Positions 51,098 to 59,989 are shown, numbered from the stretch's first letter. The stretch is 64,000 bases of DNA from Sporosarcina sp. (GCF_029257255.1 NZ_JARICI010000052.1:1-64000), one strand, 5' to 3'. The notes: generated by a model from the sequence alone, not told the origin. Numbers and translations: made by a program.

Positions 51098-52206
51098 CCC
51101 GTTACCTTCACTTTGCGAACCGTCAATTCGTCCAGCACCTCTTCGTCCACGTCCACCCCGAGTCCAGGCTGTTCATTTAGGTGAATAAAAGGAACGTCAT
51201 ATTGCAGATTACCGATATCTTTGCTGAATTTCAACGGGCCTGTGAGCTCAACACTCGTCATCGTTTTTTTCGAAAATGCCACGTGGAATCCAGCTGCAGA
51301 ACCGACAGACGACTCGACCATCGAACCGACCTGACACTCGATTCCTGCCATTTCAGCCATATGTGCAAGCTTCATCGCAGGGTACATCCCTCCGCATTTC
51401 ATCAGCTTGATATTCACTTTGTCCGCTGCACGTTTCGCAATGATTTCCCGCATTTCCCGAACTCCGCGCAAGCCTTCGTCGATCATCATAGGTGTTGATG
51501 TCTTCGCTTTAATTTCCACCATTGCATCAATATCATCCGCTTTCACCGGTTGCTCCAGCCAATCGAGTCCACAGGCTTCCAGTTGCTTCATCGCCTGCAG
51601 TGTATTCGCGCTGTTGATCCATCCTTGATTGACGTCCACACGAATTGCGATATCGTCTCCAACACATTTACGCACAGCTTGAATCCGTTCTACATCTTCC
51701 GCCACATTCGTGCCGACTTTCATCTTCAATGAACCGTAGCCCTCTTCGACTCGTTCCGCAGCTTCCTGCGCCATATGTTCAGGAGAGGCAATGCTCAATA
51801 CATGCGTGATTGGAAATTTCTCATGGTATCTTCCCCCGAGCAGATTGTACGCTGGCACTCCATACGCCTTTCCGACAGCGTCAAAACAAGCGATATCGAC
51901 AGCCGCCTTCGCTGTCGGAACACCATAAATCGCCTGATCCATCAGTTCATGAATGAATTCAAAACGGCTGGGGTCCGCACCAATTAGACGGGGGGCTAGC
52001 GTGTGCTGAATCACAGCAAATGTACTCTCCCAGCTTTCACCTGTTACGTGATCGTCCGCCACAGCTTCGCCGTAGCCGATGTGCCCCGTATCCGTTGTCA
52101 GTTTCACAATAATAGATGGCATATCATGGTATGTTCCATAACTGATGACAAAGGGTTCGATCAAAGGTAATCTAATCGCAAATATTTCAAGTTCTTTTAT
52201 CTTCAT
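51094..52206 (-). CDS. Enolase-superfamily epimerase (muconate lactonizing/dipeptide epimerase group)
   Basis: A 370-residue TIM-barrel enzyme. Catalytic positions are visible: the acid/base Lys pair in SLKMKVG, metal ligands Asp in IRVDVNQGW, Glu in WLEQPV and Asp in MMIDEG, and the opposite Lys in VNIKLMKCGG. The KxK plus KxMKxGG pattern fits L-Ala-D/L-Glu-type dipeptide epimerases and N-acylamino-acid racemases. The ATG at 52206 is preferred to the GTG at 52218. It is coupled to a GNAT, hinting at an N-acylated amino acid or dipeptide substrate. Confidence 0.82.
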   Translation of the reverse strand: MKIKELEIFAIRLPLIEPFVISYGTYHDMPSIIVKLTTDTGHIGYGEAVADDHVTGESWESTFAVIQHTLAPRLIGADPSRFEFIHELMDQAIYGVPTAKAAVDIACFDAVGKAYGVPAYNLLGGRYHEKFPITHVLSIASPEHMAQEAAERVEEGYGSLKMKVGTNVAEDVERIQAVRKCVGDDIAIRVDVNQGWINSANTLQAMKQLEACGLDWLEQPVKADDIDAMVEIKAKTSTPMMIDEGLRGVREMREIIAKRAADKVNIKLMKCGGMYPAMKLAHMAEMAGIECQVGSMVESSVGSAAGFHVAFSKKTMTSVELTGPLKFSKDIGNLQYDVPFIHLNEQPGLGVDVDEEVLDELTVRKVKVTG

Positions 52207-52272
52207 TTCATTTCTCACCTTTCAGCAACACACTCATATAGAATATATTTTACCATACAGGAAATGAAAATA

Positions 52273-52304
52273 AGTGACGAGAACCCCGGAAGGCTCCCGT
52301 CACT
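52273..52304 (-). terminator. Terminator of the SLH nucleotidase gene
   Basis: On the minus strand AGTGACGGGAGCC pairs with GGGGTTCTCGTCACT with minor bulges, followed by TATTTTCATTTC. It lies 11 bases past the stop at 52315. Confidence 0.75.
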
Positions 52305-52314
52305 TTAACTGTGC

Positions 52315-54693
52315 TTACTTCAATTTAATCGAGTACTTTGCGAAACCATCCTGAGTAGGTGCGATATATTTAATCCCGCTTCCTTCTGTAATGAAATTCT
52401 TCGCTTTTTCCGCTGAGATGAAAACTGTATTCGGTGTGCCGTCAATCGGCACGAATGTCCAGTTATTGTCTGCCGTAGGATCGATAGTTTTCTGTTCGAT
52501 TAAATAATCCATGATCGCTTCACGGTTTTCATACGCATACTCTATTGTTTCCGAAGCATTGCGCACACCCGGGAAGTTACCGTTTGAACGGTAATTATTC
52601 GTTACAAGCACAAATTTCTGATCCGGGTCCACCGGATTCCCTTCATATTTAAAATTGACAATACGTGAGGCTTCTTCATTTAAAGTTTTACCGCTTGGAT
52701 CATACTTTGCAGGCTTTGTTACATCCACTTCATATGTCACACCGTCAATAACATCGAAATTATATGAACGGTAATCATCATTGACTAATACCTGTTCCTT
52801 ACTTGAAGCCGGATCAATTTGATTAAACTGGCCTGCTGACATTTCCAGCCACTCTTTCACATCTGCCCCCGTCATGACCAGCGCGACGATTGTGTTGTCG
52901 TGTACATACAGATCCGCCACGTTCTTGATAGCGATTTCTCCTTTAGGAATATCTGTATAATAGTTGGAGCCATTGCGTCCGCCCGCTTTAAATGGAGCCC
53001 CTACAGACAACAATGGAAGCTTCTCGAATTCCGTTCCTTTCAGTTCGTTCTTTACATACCACGTCTGTGCCTGTGTCAACACTTCCACAGAAGGGTCATC
53101 CTGAACTTGTGCAAAATAGCTTGTAATATGGGATTTCGTTTCACCGACCGGACTGCGCACATACTCGATCGTTCCTTCGTGCGCTTCCTTCACCGCATCG
53201 ATCACACGTTGATCCACCTTATCCGACTCCTTGTCGATTTCCCGCAAGAAGCCCTTACCGCCGGCCACTTTCCAATCATCTCCTGCCTTTTCAAGCTGCA
53301 AATCAATGATTCCCAGATGGCTGCCGAACTTGCCGGGCATGACGACAGGAGTGCCGTTAATCTTACCTTGTTCCAAATCAACATTCTTTAACTGCGCATA
53401 GTCTTTACCAGGGAACAAACCGTGGTCATGCCCTGTCAAAATAGCATCGACGCCATCGATTTCCGACAGCTGATACGTGACATTTTCCTCTCCCGGTGTG
53501 TATGTCTCATCACCTATTCCTGAGTGAGAAATAACTACTACAATGTCCGCGCCTTCTTTCTTCACTTTGGGCAGGAATTTATTCACTGAAACAACAGGGT
53601 CTTCCGCAATCACTTTTCCTCCGAGATGCGATTTATCCCAGCCCATAATACCTGGTGTTACTACACCGATCACACCGATTTTCAAGTCATGTGACTGTCC
53701 CTGAGCATCTTTTACTTTGCGATCAAGCATCACATAAGGCTCGAATTTATTTTCCTTTGTTTCTGCATCCAGCACCGTTGCATTGATGACCGGCATTTCT
53801 GCACCGTCAATCACACGCTGCAAATATTCGAGGCCGTAATTGAATTCGTGATTCCCTAAAGACATGGCATCATATTTTAATATATTGAACGCCGCGAACG
53901 CAGGATGCATTTCCCCGTCTTTTAGCGGATCAACGTTTACTTTATACGCTCCAAGCGGTGTTCCTTGAATCAAGTCTCCGTTATCAAGCAGGACGTTATT
54001 CGGGTTTTCTTTCCGCGCTTCCTCAATCAGCAGCGCCGTTTTAGCCAGCCCGTATTCCTGCATCGGAGCATCTTGATAATAATCGTAATTCACAAAATTT
54101 GTATGAATATCAGAAGTCCCCATAATTCGTAAGTCTACCGTGTCATCCGACGGTGTGCCTGGATGCTGGCTCTGTACTTCGAGCACACGGTCGATAATTT
54201 TCTTTACTTGTCCTTTAATAATAACTTTTTGAGGTTTCGCGGTACCGTCTTGATAACCACGGAAAATATTTAACCCTACACTCTTTGCGAGTTCTTGCGA
54301 TTCATTTGTTTTAAATGCTTTTTTATCCTTAAACTTGTCCAACAAACTGACTGGATAAGACTCGTCTGAATCTACTGCTCTTGATGCAATCAAAAATGCA
54401 TGTTCACGAGTGAGTTTTTGATTCGGTTTAAACGTAGTGGCTGTTGTGCCTTTTACCAGTCCATGTTTTTGAGCAGCTTCTACAAACGATGCAAGACTTT
54501 TGTCCACATCCGTAAACGCATGACTTGTCCCGTCACCCAGCTCATAATCCAGTGCTTCAACAATGGCTTTTGTAAACTCTCCCCGCGTCACTTCCTGTGG
54601 ATTGGATGCGCTTACATTTTGTCCGAAAGATAATCCTGATAAAGCCAATAGCATGATGACAAGCCACATTCCCGTCCTTCTCAACAACGACAT
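52315..54693 (-). CDS. SLH-anchored 5'-nucleotidase/2',3'-cyclic phosphodiesterase
   Basis: A 792-residue surface enzyme. A signal peptide (WLVIMLLALSGLSFGQNVSA) is followed by S-layer-homology sequence at about residues 33-170 (EVTRGEFTKAIVEALDYELG, KLTREHAFLIASRAVD). The metallophosphatase domain has GTSDIHTNF, DNGDLIQG, GNHEFNYG, VISHSG and GHDHGLFPG, with all metal ligands present. The 5'-nucleotidase C-terminal domain includes VTNNYRSNGNFPG. It should hydrolyse extracellular nucleotides or cyclic nucleotides, releasing phosphate and nucleosides while bound to the wall polymer. AGGGAGAGG precedes the ATG. Confidence 0.92.
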   Translation of the reverse strand: MSLLRRTGMWLVIMLLALSGLSFGQNVSASNPQEVTRGEFTKAIVEALDYELGDGTSHAFTDVDKSLASFVEAAQKHGLVKGTTATTFKPNQKLTREHAFLIASRAVDSDESYPVSLLDKFKDKKAFKTNESQELAKSVGLNIFRGYQDGTAKPQKVIIKGQVKKIIDRVLEVQSQHPGTPSDDTVDLRIMGTSDIHTNFVNYDYYQDAPMQEYGLAKTALLIEEARKENPNNVLLDNGDLIQGTPLGAYKVNVDPLKDGEMHPAFAAFNILKYDAMSLGNHEFNYGLEYLQRVIDGAEMPVINATVLDAETKENKFEPYVMLDRKVKDAQGQSHDLKIGVIGVVTPGIMGWDKSHLGGKVIAEDPVVSVNKFLPKVKKEGADIVVVISHSGIGDETYTPGEENVTYQLSEIDGVDAILTGHDHGLFPGKDYAQLKNVDLEQGKINGTPVVMPGKFGSHLGIIDLQLEKAGDDWKVAGGKGFLREIDKESDKVDQRVIDAVKEAHEGTIEYVRSPVGETKSHITSYFAQVQDDPSVEVLTQAQTWYVKNELKGTEFEKLPLLSVGAPFKAGGRNGSNYYTDIPKGEIAIKNVADLYVHDNTIVALVMTGADVKEWLEMSAGQFNQIDPASSKEQVLVNDDYRSYNFDVIDGVTYEVDVTKPAKYDPSGKTLNEEASRIVNFKYEGNPVDPDQKFVLVTNNYRSNGNFPGVRNASETIEYAYENREAIMDYLIEQKTIDPTADNNWTFVPIDGTPNTVFISAEKAKNFITEGSGIKYIAPTQDGFAKYSIKLK

Positions 54694-54811
54694 GAAATCC
54701 TCTCCCTATTCAAGAATTTTCTGATACTATTAGTGTAACATAGTTAAAGAGAGACGGAATCGATATGTGTAATTTTAAAAAAACAGCCATTTAGTAGCGG
54801 CTGTTTACCGT

Positions 54812-55732
54812 TCATTTATCCATCGAAAGAATTAGCTTACCCCTCGCATGCCGGGTCTGCGTTTTTTTCAGCGCTTCAAAGCCTTCCATGAATGGATAAA
54901 CTTCTTCTATTACCACTTCCATGGAACCATCTGCGATATCGCTTACCATTTTGTCCAATTGACGCTTAATATCCAGCTGATGTGAAACAATTTGCGCTGA
55001 TATTTGGCGTTCCCCATTGACCTGATCACCCGAAATACTGATGATCATCCCGCCGTTCTTTACTGTATTCATACTGTCTGCAGCAGTGTTCGGCTGAACC
55101 GCAATTGCCGCATTCACTCCGCCTGCCACCCAATTCCCAACATCTTTCTGCCAGTCTGCATCATGATAATCGACTGTATAGTCCGCCCCAAGCGTCTTCA
55201 TGTATTCATGATTTTTCGTTGAAGCTGAAGCAGCGACATGCAGGCCTTTTTGTTTGGCAAGCTGAATCAAGAACGTCCCGATTGCACCTGACGCACCTGC
55301 AATGAACAATGAATCGCCAGAATCCAGTTCCAATGATTCAATTGCTTTCAACGCCGTGTTACCTGCCACTGGAATAGCCGCCGCCTGTTCAAAGCTCATA
55401 TCCTCAGGAATCCTGAAACTAAGTGAATCTTTATGAACCACCGCATATTCTGCCCAGGTTCCACCCTTTTGCTGCATCATGCTAACAAACGCAATGCGGT
55501 CTCCGGGGCTGTAAATTGCTACATCCGAACCAACTTTCCGGACTATTCCTGACGCTTCAATTCCGATTGGATAAGGATAGGAAATGTCACTGGGAAGAAA
55601 ATATTCATCATGAATTCCGACACCGACAGCACGTATTTCGATCAGCATCTCTTCCTCATTGAATTCAGGAACAGGTACTTCTGTCAGCATGATATCATTC
55701 GGTTTGGCACTCTGTTTCACAATTGCTTTCAT
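54812..55732 (-). CDS. Zinc-independent MDR oxidoreductase (quinone reductase-like)
   Basis: A 306-residue medium-chain dehydrogenase/reductase. The Rossmann motif is AGASGAIGTFLIQLAKQKG. The structural and catalytic zinc ligands of alcohol dehydrogenases are absent, which places it with the NADPH:quinone oxidoreductase/enoyl reductase-like group. NADPH preference is likely. The ATG at 55732 follows GGAGGG. It is monocistronic; the substrate is unknown. Confidence 0.85.
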   Translation of the reverse strand: MKAIVKQSAKPNDIMLTEVPVPEFNEEEMLIEIRAVGVGIHDEYFLPSDISYPYPIGIEASGIVRKVGSDVAIYSPGDRIAFVSMMQQKGGTWAEYAVVHKDSLSFRIPEDMSFEQAAAIPVAGNTALKAIESLELDSGDSLFIAGASGAIGTFLIQLAKQKGLHVAASASTKNHEYMKTLGADYTVDYHDADWQKDVGNWVAGGVNAAIAVQPNTAADSMNTVKNGGMIISISGDQVNGERQISAQIVSHQLDIKRQLDKMVSDIADGSMEVVIEEVYPFMEGFEALKKTQTRHARGKLILSMDK

Positions 55733-55891
55733 TACAATCCCTCCACCCTTCATTTTGCATCAGTTTATCATCTATTATCTTACGTTCCCAACCGGCGGCT
55801 TAATCCTCAAAATATTGCTAATAAAGGATGTTTATTATTATGAATACAGGGAATAGGACACTGTACTTTCAAAATGGGAGGCGCACGAATA

Positions 55892-56743
55892 TTGGGAGCT
55901 CAACTACAGAAACCATCAACTATACAGTGCATGACAGAATACGATACGTTACGCCGGGTTATTCTATGCCCGCCAAAATTCATGGCAATTGATGAAGCGA
56001 TAAATGAAGTTCAAAAACAATATGAAGATGAGAATATTAATAAAGAACGTGCAATGAAACAGCATGGAGAGTTCGAGAAATTATTAAAGGAAAACGATGT
56101 AGATGTCATTACTCTTCCTGCATCTGAAGAATTCCCAGAACAAGTTTTCACCCGGGATATTGGCTTTACAATCGGAAACGAAGTGTTTGTCGCAGATTTG
56201 GCGGCTGACATCCGCAAGGGAGAAGAAGCACCGCTTAAGGAATGGCTTTCTGAGGAGGAAATCCCCTACCAGTCTGCTACCGACCGGATGGAAGGCGGCG
56301 ACGTGATCGTGGATCAAAATACCATTTACGTTGGGATCAGCAGCCGCACATCTGCGAAAGCAGTCCGAATGCTTGAAAAAAAGCTTCCTGAGTACACAGT
56401 CAAACGGATTCCTTTCGACGGACGCTATTTACACTTGGATTGTGTGTTCAATATCCTTTCATCTGAGAAGGCACTGGTTTTCCCTCCTGCATTTGATCAG
56501 GAAACACTGGACGAACTGGCGGCTTCATTCGAATTAATTGAAGTTGAAGCAGACGAACAATTCTCACTCGGGACAAACGTTCTATCGATCGGCGACGGAA
56601 AAGTATTCAGCCTGCCGCAAAATGAAAAAGTAAACAGTGCTCTGCGTGCAAATGGTTTTGAAGTCATCGAAATCGACTTTTCTGAAATCATTAAATCCGG
56701 CGGCTCATTCAGATGCTGCTCAATGCCTGTGGAGCGCGGATAA
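55892..56743 (+). CDS. Dimethylarginine dimethylaminohydrolase family protein
   Basis: A 283-residue guanidino-group modifying enzyme (DDAH/arginine deiminase superfamily). Recognisable sites are FTRDIGF, EGGDVIV, the catalytic His in HLDCVFN and the nucleophilic Cys in GGSFRCCSMP near the C-terminus. It probably hydrolyses a methylated arginine or related guanidine to citrulline-type products. A TTG start at 55892 is preferred because GGGAGG lies ten bases upstream; the frame also allows an ATG at 55874 that lacks a ribosome site. Single gene with its own terminator. Confidence 0.85.
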   Translation: MGAQLQKPSTIQCMTEYDTLRRVILCPPKFMAIDEAINEVQKQYEDENINKERAMKQHGEFEKLLKENDVDVITLPASEEFPEQVFTRDIGFTIGNEVFVADLAADIRKGEEAPLKEWLSEEEIPYQSATDRMEGGDVIVDQNTIYVGISSRTSAKAVRMLEKKLPEYTVKRIPFDGRYLHLDCVFNILSSEKALVFPPAFDQETLDELAASFELIEVEADEQFSLGTNVLSIGDGKVFSLPQNEKVNSALRANGFEVIEIDFSEIIKSGGSFRCCSMPVERG

Positions 56744-56746
56744 CAC

Positions 56747-56792
56747 AAAAGACTGTCAGCAAGCTCGTTTCCAGAGCTGCAGACAGTCTTTT
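56747..56792 (+). terminator. Terminator of the DDAH-like gene
   Basis: AAAAGACTGTC pairs with GACAGTCTTTT, with an inner AGCTC/GAGCT pair in the loop, followed by AATATGG. It starts four bases after the stop codon. Confidence 0.88.
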
Positions 56793-56823
56793 AATATGGT
56801 GTATTTTTACGCAGGATCTGACG

Positions 56824-56968
56824 GAAAGGTGCGGTGAAAGCATAGTTTGGTTCGTTCAATACATGGTTTGGTGCGTATCAGCGGGTTAAATGCGCGGTCG
56901 CCGCAGTCTTTGGCTCGCTTGTGAAGCTTTTTGGTGCGGTGGGCCGCTTGTTTGGAGCGCCGCGCGGT
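56824..56968 (+). repeat. 21-bp periodic array, TTTGGTGCGG family
   Basis: Cores start at 56828, 56849, 56870, 56891, 56912, 56933 and 56954, all exactly 21 bases apart (GGTGCGG, GGTTCGT, GGTGCGT, TGCGCGG, GGCTCGC, GGTGCGG, GGAGCGC), mostly preceded by TTT. The array lies between the terminators of two converging genes. No gene is visible. Confidence 0.9.
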
Positions 56969-56980
56969 GGGCCGAGATCT

Positions 56981-57014
56981 AAAAAGCTGTCCTGAATTTT
57001 TAGGACAGCTTTTT
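56981..57014 (-). terminator. Terminator of the GntR/ABC operon
   Basis: AAAAAGCTGTCCT pairs with AGGACAGCTTTTT around an eight-base loop. It lies directly past the stop at 57018 on the minus strand, which it serves. Confidence 0.88.
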
Positions 57015-57017
57015 CAT

Positions 57018-57746
57018 TTACAGTAATTCTATATACTGCTCATACTCATCACCAGTTTCGGGAATTTCCAGCTGAATGGATTCAGGTATGACTAGGTGAA
57101 TCGTCATCATGCCGGACGTCATGCCGGTTGTCACGCCGGCACTGGAACTACTGCTTTTATTGTGGGGGTGATTGAATTGATTCAGCATATTAGAATCGTG
57201 ATACACCGTGTATTGAATATGATTCTGCGGCTGCCGTGGCACACGCATCGAGTGATCATCCCACACAGGCAGCTCGATTTTCAGCTGATCTGATAAATCA
57301 TAGAGCCCCCCATAAGACGTATCATATCCGGCAAACAGCTCGGGTTTATAGACCGTTTCCTCGATTGTATTGCTCTCTTCCGATGTCCGCTCAATCAGAA
57401 TATAGGCACCCTCGTAGAACTTAGGAATTGAGAATTCTCCTTTCACTTCATGCGTTCTTTTTGCTTCGACAAGCCTTTCAGGTATTGCAGATCTCTGCTC
57501 AATCGCATATCTCAAATCAAATCCCATGGCACTTTCCGGTGCTTTAGGAGGCGGCTGCCGATCATATTTCTTTTCCATAATCTCTGCCGCTATCACCACG
57601 ACGAACAGCAGCACAATATAGCCAATAATCAACTTGCGGTGAAAACTCTTTTTCATTCGCATCTTCCCCATGTTCTTTATGACAAGCCAGATAATGACGA
57701 CTGCAAGTATAATAAGAACAGGCATAACAACTGTAAAAATAATCAT
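57018..57746 (-). CDS. Membrane protein of unknown function in the ABC operon
   Basis: A 242-residue protein with two N-terminal membrane helices (VVMPVLIILAVVIIWLVI and LIIGYIVLLFVVVIAAEI) and a soluble domain of about 180 residues that should face outward. The outer part has a His/Asn/Ser-rich segment (NQFNHPHNKSSSSS). I do not recognise the family. Its ATG overlaps the ABC permease stop by four bases, so it is likely an accessory part of the same transporter, as in YtrF/YtrD-type operons. Confidence 0.7.
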   Translation of the reverse strand: MIIFTVVMPVLIILAVVIIWLVIKNMGKMRMKKSFHRKLIIGYIVLLFVVVIAAEIMEKKYDRQPPPKAPESAMGFDLRYAIEQRSAIPERLVEAKRTHEVKGEFSIPKFYEGAYILIERTSEESNTIEETVYKPELFAGYDTSYGGLYDLSDQLKIELPVWDDHSMRVPRQPQNHIQYTVYHDSNMLNQFNHPHNKSSSSSAGVTTGMTSGMMTIHLVIPESIQLEIPETGDEYEQYIELL

Positions 57747-58495
57747 GGATTACGCACCTCCAGCCGATTTGTCACCCAGAAGCTGATGCCGAATAACGCC
57801 GCGGCGGCGACCAACACTTTTATCGTAAACAATAGAATAGAAGTTTCTCCATAGAAAAAGTGCAATAAACCGCCGTCATCTGCGCTCAGCATAAAAAATG
57901 AGAACTGGGTAAATGCCATCCAGATCAGTGCAAACAGCATAATGAACAGTCTGCTGAGCTGAATGAATATGCCAATTGTATAACCGACCAGCATGAGCAG
58001 CAGTGTATAGGCGGTCATAACGAAAATTTGAGCGAAAAAATCTCCGGGTGCAGAAAATAAGCCTGCTGTTTCAATTACTCCCTTGCTGACAACGAGCGTA
58101 ATAATTTTCATGACTGATCCAAGCATAACGGTTGTGACACCGCCAAGCAGCGCCGCTGTGCAGAAGAAATAAAAATTTGCGAGCTGGTAAGTTAGACGGT
58201 TCGTCACAAAGGCAAAGGATTCATTTCGCTGGGCAGCAGATGTCAGCAGGAATCCCACAATCAGCGCCCAAAACATTGTCAATCCAATTTGTCCATCATT
58301 TGATACGGTCGTGTAAGTGAAAGAAAACGGGTCATCCCAGCTTTCATAGCCAGATGTGGAAGCACCGCCCATAAAAACGGTCGCAATAATCTGTAGCACA
58401 ATTAGCATCGTAAAAATCGGTGCATTGGCATTTATCTTGAATAAAAACTGGCGTTTCGCTATTTCATGCACGCTCCATTGCGTCGAAAACATCAT
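57743..58495 (-). CDS. ABC-2-type permease-like protein
   Basis: A 250-residue protein with six predicted membrane helices (for example FTMLIVLQIIATVFMGG, IFVMTAYTLLLMLVGYTIGI and LFIMLFALIWMAFTQFSFF). It follows an ATP-binding protein and a YtrA-like GntR repressor, the arrangement of B. subtilis ytrABC and related cell-envelope stress modules. Its start overlaps the ATPase gene by 32 bases, giving strong coupling; an AGGAGGGG site precedes the ATG. Confidence 0.78.
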   Translation of the reverse strand: MMFSTQWSVHEIAKRQFLFKINANAPIFTMLIVLQIIATVFMGGASTSGYESWDDPFSFTYTTVSNDGQIGLTMFWALIVGFLLTSAAQRNESFAFVTNRLTYQLANFYFFCTAALLGGVTTVMLGSVMKIITLVVSKGVIETAGLFSAPGDFFAQIFVMTAYTLLLMLVGYTIGIFIQLSRLFIMLFALIWMAFTQFSFFMLSADDGGLLHFFYGETSILLFTIKVLVAAAALFGISFWVTNRLEVRNP

Positions 58496-59375
58496 CTACC
58501 CCTCCTCTCGTCTGACCTGTCATTGCTAAATAAGCATCACTTGCTGATACTGCAGCTATACGGATACCCGCCTGTTTCAGCTCCTGCAGTTCTTCGGCTG
58601 TATGTTCATTATCAACAATCCACTCTGCCAGCGGGCCGGTAGTTGAACGGTGAATGACTGCATATCGGTTTGCATGAGCCTCCAAGACTTTCAACTTCCC
58701 CTGCAATGAAACAAACTTCTCCTGCAGTTCCGTAACAGGTCCATGGAAGCCAATACCTTTTCCATCAATCAGCAGGATGTCTTCGAGCAGGTCTTCCATT
58801 TCTTCCATATGGTGACTTGATAATAAAATTGTCCGCGGATGTGCAATATAGTCCTTCAATAATGCACGGTAGAAATCCCTGCGTGCCGCCGCATCCATTC
58901 CCGTAATTGGTTCATCGAACATGGTCAGCGGACAGCGTGCAGAAATTCCTACCACCGCATAGAATGTGCTGCGCTTTCCTTTAGAGAGTACCCGGTGTTT
59001 CAGCATCAGCGGCAGCGAAAAGTATTCGAGCAGCCGTCTCGCAAGTTCTCCATCCCAATTGGCGTAGAAACGTTCACATTCTACTAAAATTTCTTCCAAT
59101 GAAAGTGCATCGGGAAAGTTCATCATGTCATCAATGAAAATGGAATTGGCGGATACCGACAGACTGTTGAAAGGACGTTCACCAAACACCCGCAACTCAC
59201 CTTCCGATTCCTTCGTGTACCCGGAAATCATCTTCATCAAAGTCGTCTTTCCTGCTCCATTTCGTCCGACCACGCCTGTAATGACGTTTTCTCGGATTGC
59301 CAGATTGACTTGATCCAATATCGTCAGTTTCCTATATGTCTTCGTTACATTTTGCATAGTGATTGCAGGCATCAT
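58464..59375 (-). CDS. ABC transporter ATP-binding protein
   Basis: A 303-residue ABC ATPase. Walker A is GRNGAGKTTLM and Walker B is LTMFDEPITGMD, with H-loop SSHHMEEME. The signature region reads LSKGKRSTF rather than LSGGQ, a deviation shared with YtrB-like ATPases. The C-terminal 80 residues form an extra domain. It pairs with the downstream permease. It overlaps the GntR gene by four bases. Confidence 0.88.
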   Translation of the reverse strand: MMPAITMQNVTKTYRKLTILDQVNLAIRENVITGVVGRNGAGKTTLMKMISGYTKESEGELRVFGERPFNSLSVSANSIFIDDMMNFPDALSLEEILVECERFYANWDGELARRLLEYFSLPLMLKHRVLSKGKRSTFYAVVGISARCPLTMFDEPITGMDAAARRDFYRALLKDYIAHPRTILLSSHHMEEMEDLLEDILLIDGKGIGFHGPVTELQEKFVSLQGKLKVLEAHANRYAVIHRSTTGPLAEWIVDNEHTAEELQELKQAGIRIAAVSASDAYLAMTGQTRGGVDDVFDAMERA

Positions 59376-59752
59376 GATCTCTCCTTTCGCTCAGTCTGAA
59401 TAAACTCGAACAGTGCCTCATCTTCTATGCCTAATAGTCTGGCTTCATCTAACAGTTCGTGAATTAAGCGGCGCAATGTCCTGTCTTTACGTTTTGCCAG
59501 CAGTTTCTCCCGTGCATCAGCAGCCACGAACGTACCGAGTCCCCTCTTTTTATAAATCAGTTCCGCGTCCAGCAAAATTGTCAGCCCCTTCCCGGCAGTT
59601 GCCGGATTAATATTGAATAGCTCCGCCAGCTGATATTGCGAGTGCATTTTGTCATGTGCTTTCAGTGTTCCGTCAATGATTTCTTTCTCCAGCCATTCTG
59701 CAATCTGTATATAAATCGGTTTTTCGCCGTCCATCTCCAGCAAGAGCCTCAC
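59372..59752 (-). CDS. GntR-family (YtrA-type) repressor
   Basis: A 126-residue regulator. Residues about 10-75 form the GntR winged helix (PIYIQIAEWLEKEIIDGTL, LAELFNINPATAGKGLTILL). The C-terminus is short, as in the YtrA subfamily, which controls ABC modules responsive to cell-wall antibiotics. It heads the four-gene operon, and an inverted repeat overlapping its promoter is a likely operator. The GTG at 59752 is taken as start, but an ATG six codons later is possible. Confidence 0.88.
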   Translation of the reverse strand: MRLLLEMDGEKPIYIQIAEWLEKEIIDGTLKAHDKMHSQYQLAELFNINPATAGKGLTILLDAELIYKKRGLGTFVAADAREKLLAKRKDRTLRRLIHELLDEARLLGIEDEALFEFIQTERKERS

Positions 59753-59770
59753 CGCCTTCTTGGTTACTCA

Positions 59771-59792
59771 GTGCATTACTGTTGTAATGTAC
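59771..59792. promoter_or_regulatory. GntR operator upstream of the ABC operon
   Basis: GTGCATTAC and GTAATGTAC form an inverted repeat with one mismatch and a four-base centre. It sits directly downstream of the -10 box and about 20 bases before the repressor gene, which suits autorepression. Confidence 0.65.
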
Positions 59793-59819
59793 TATACTTT
59801 ATTTTGGTTACATTTGCAA
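59791..59819 (-). promoter_or_regulatory. Sigma-A promoter of the GntR/ABC operon
   Basis: On the minus strand TTGCAA is followed after exactly 17 bases by TATAGT. The -10 box touches the inverted-repeat operator, so the repressor would block initiation. Confidence 0.65.
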
Positions 59820-59989
59820 TATTAAAAACAAAAAGATGCCCGGCAACTGCCGTGCATCACTGAATACATCCTTAACTGAGACAAAGTATTTACTAGTGTA
59901 AGATCATGTAAACTATTCTATTTTGATGAATAAAATTTGTACTTTCTGCGCATCCTATCTAGTAACTTTACCTATTAGGAGTGGAAATT

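Noticed and set aside
55840..55992. Small open frame upstream of and overlapping the DDAH-like gene
   Set aside because: No ribosome site, and it lies out of frame within a clear enzyme gene.
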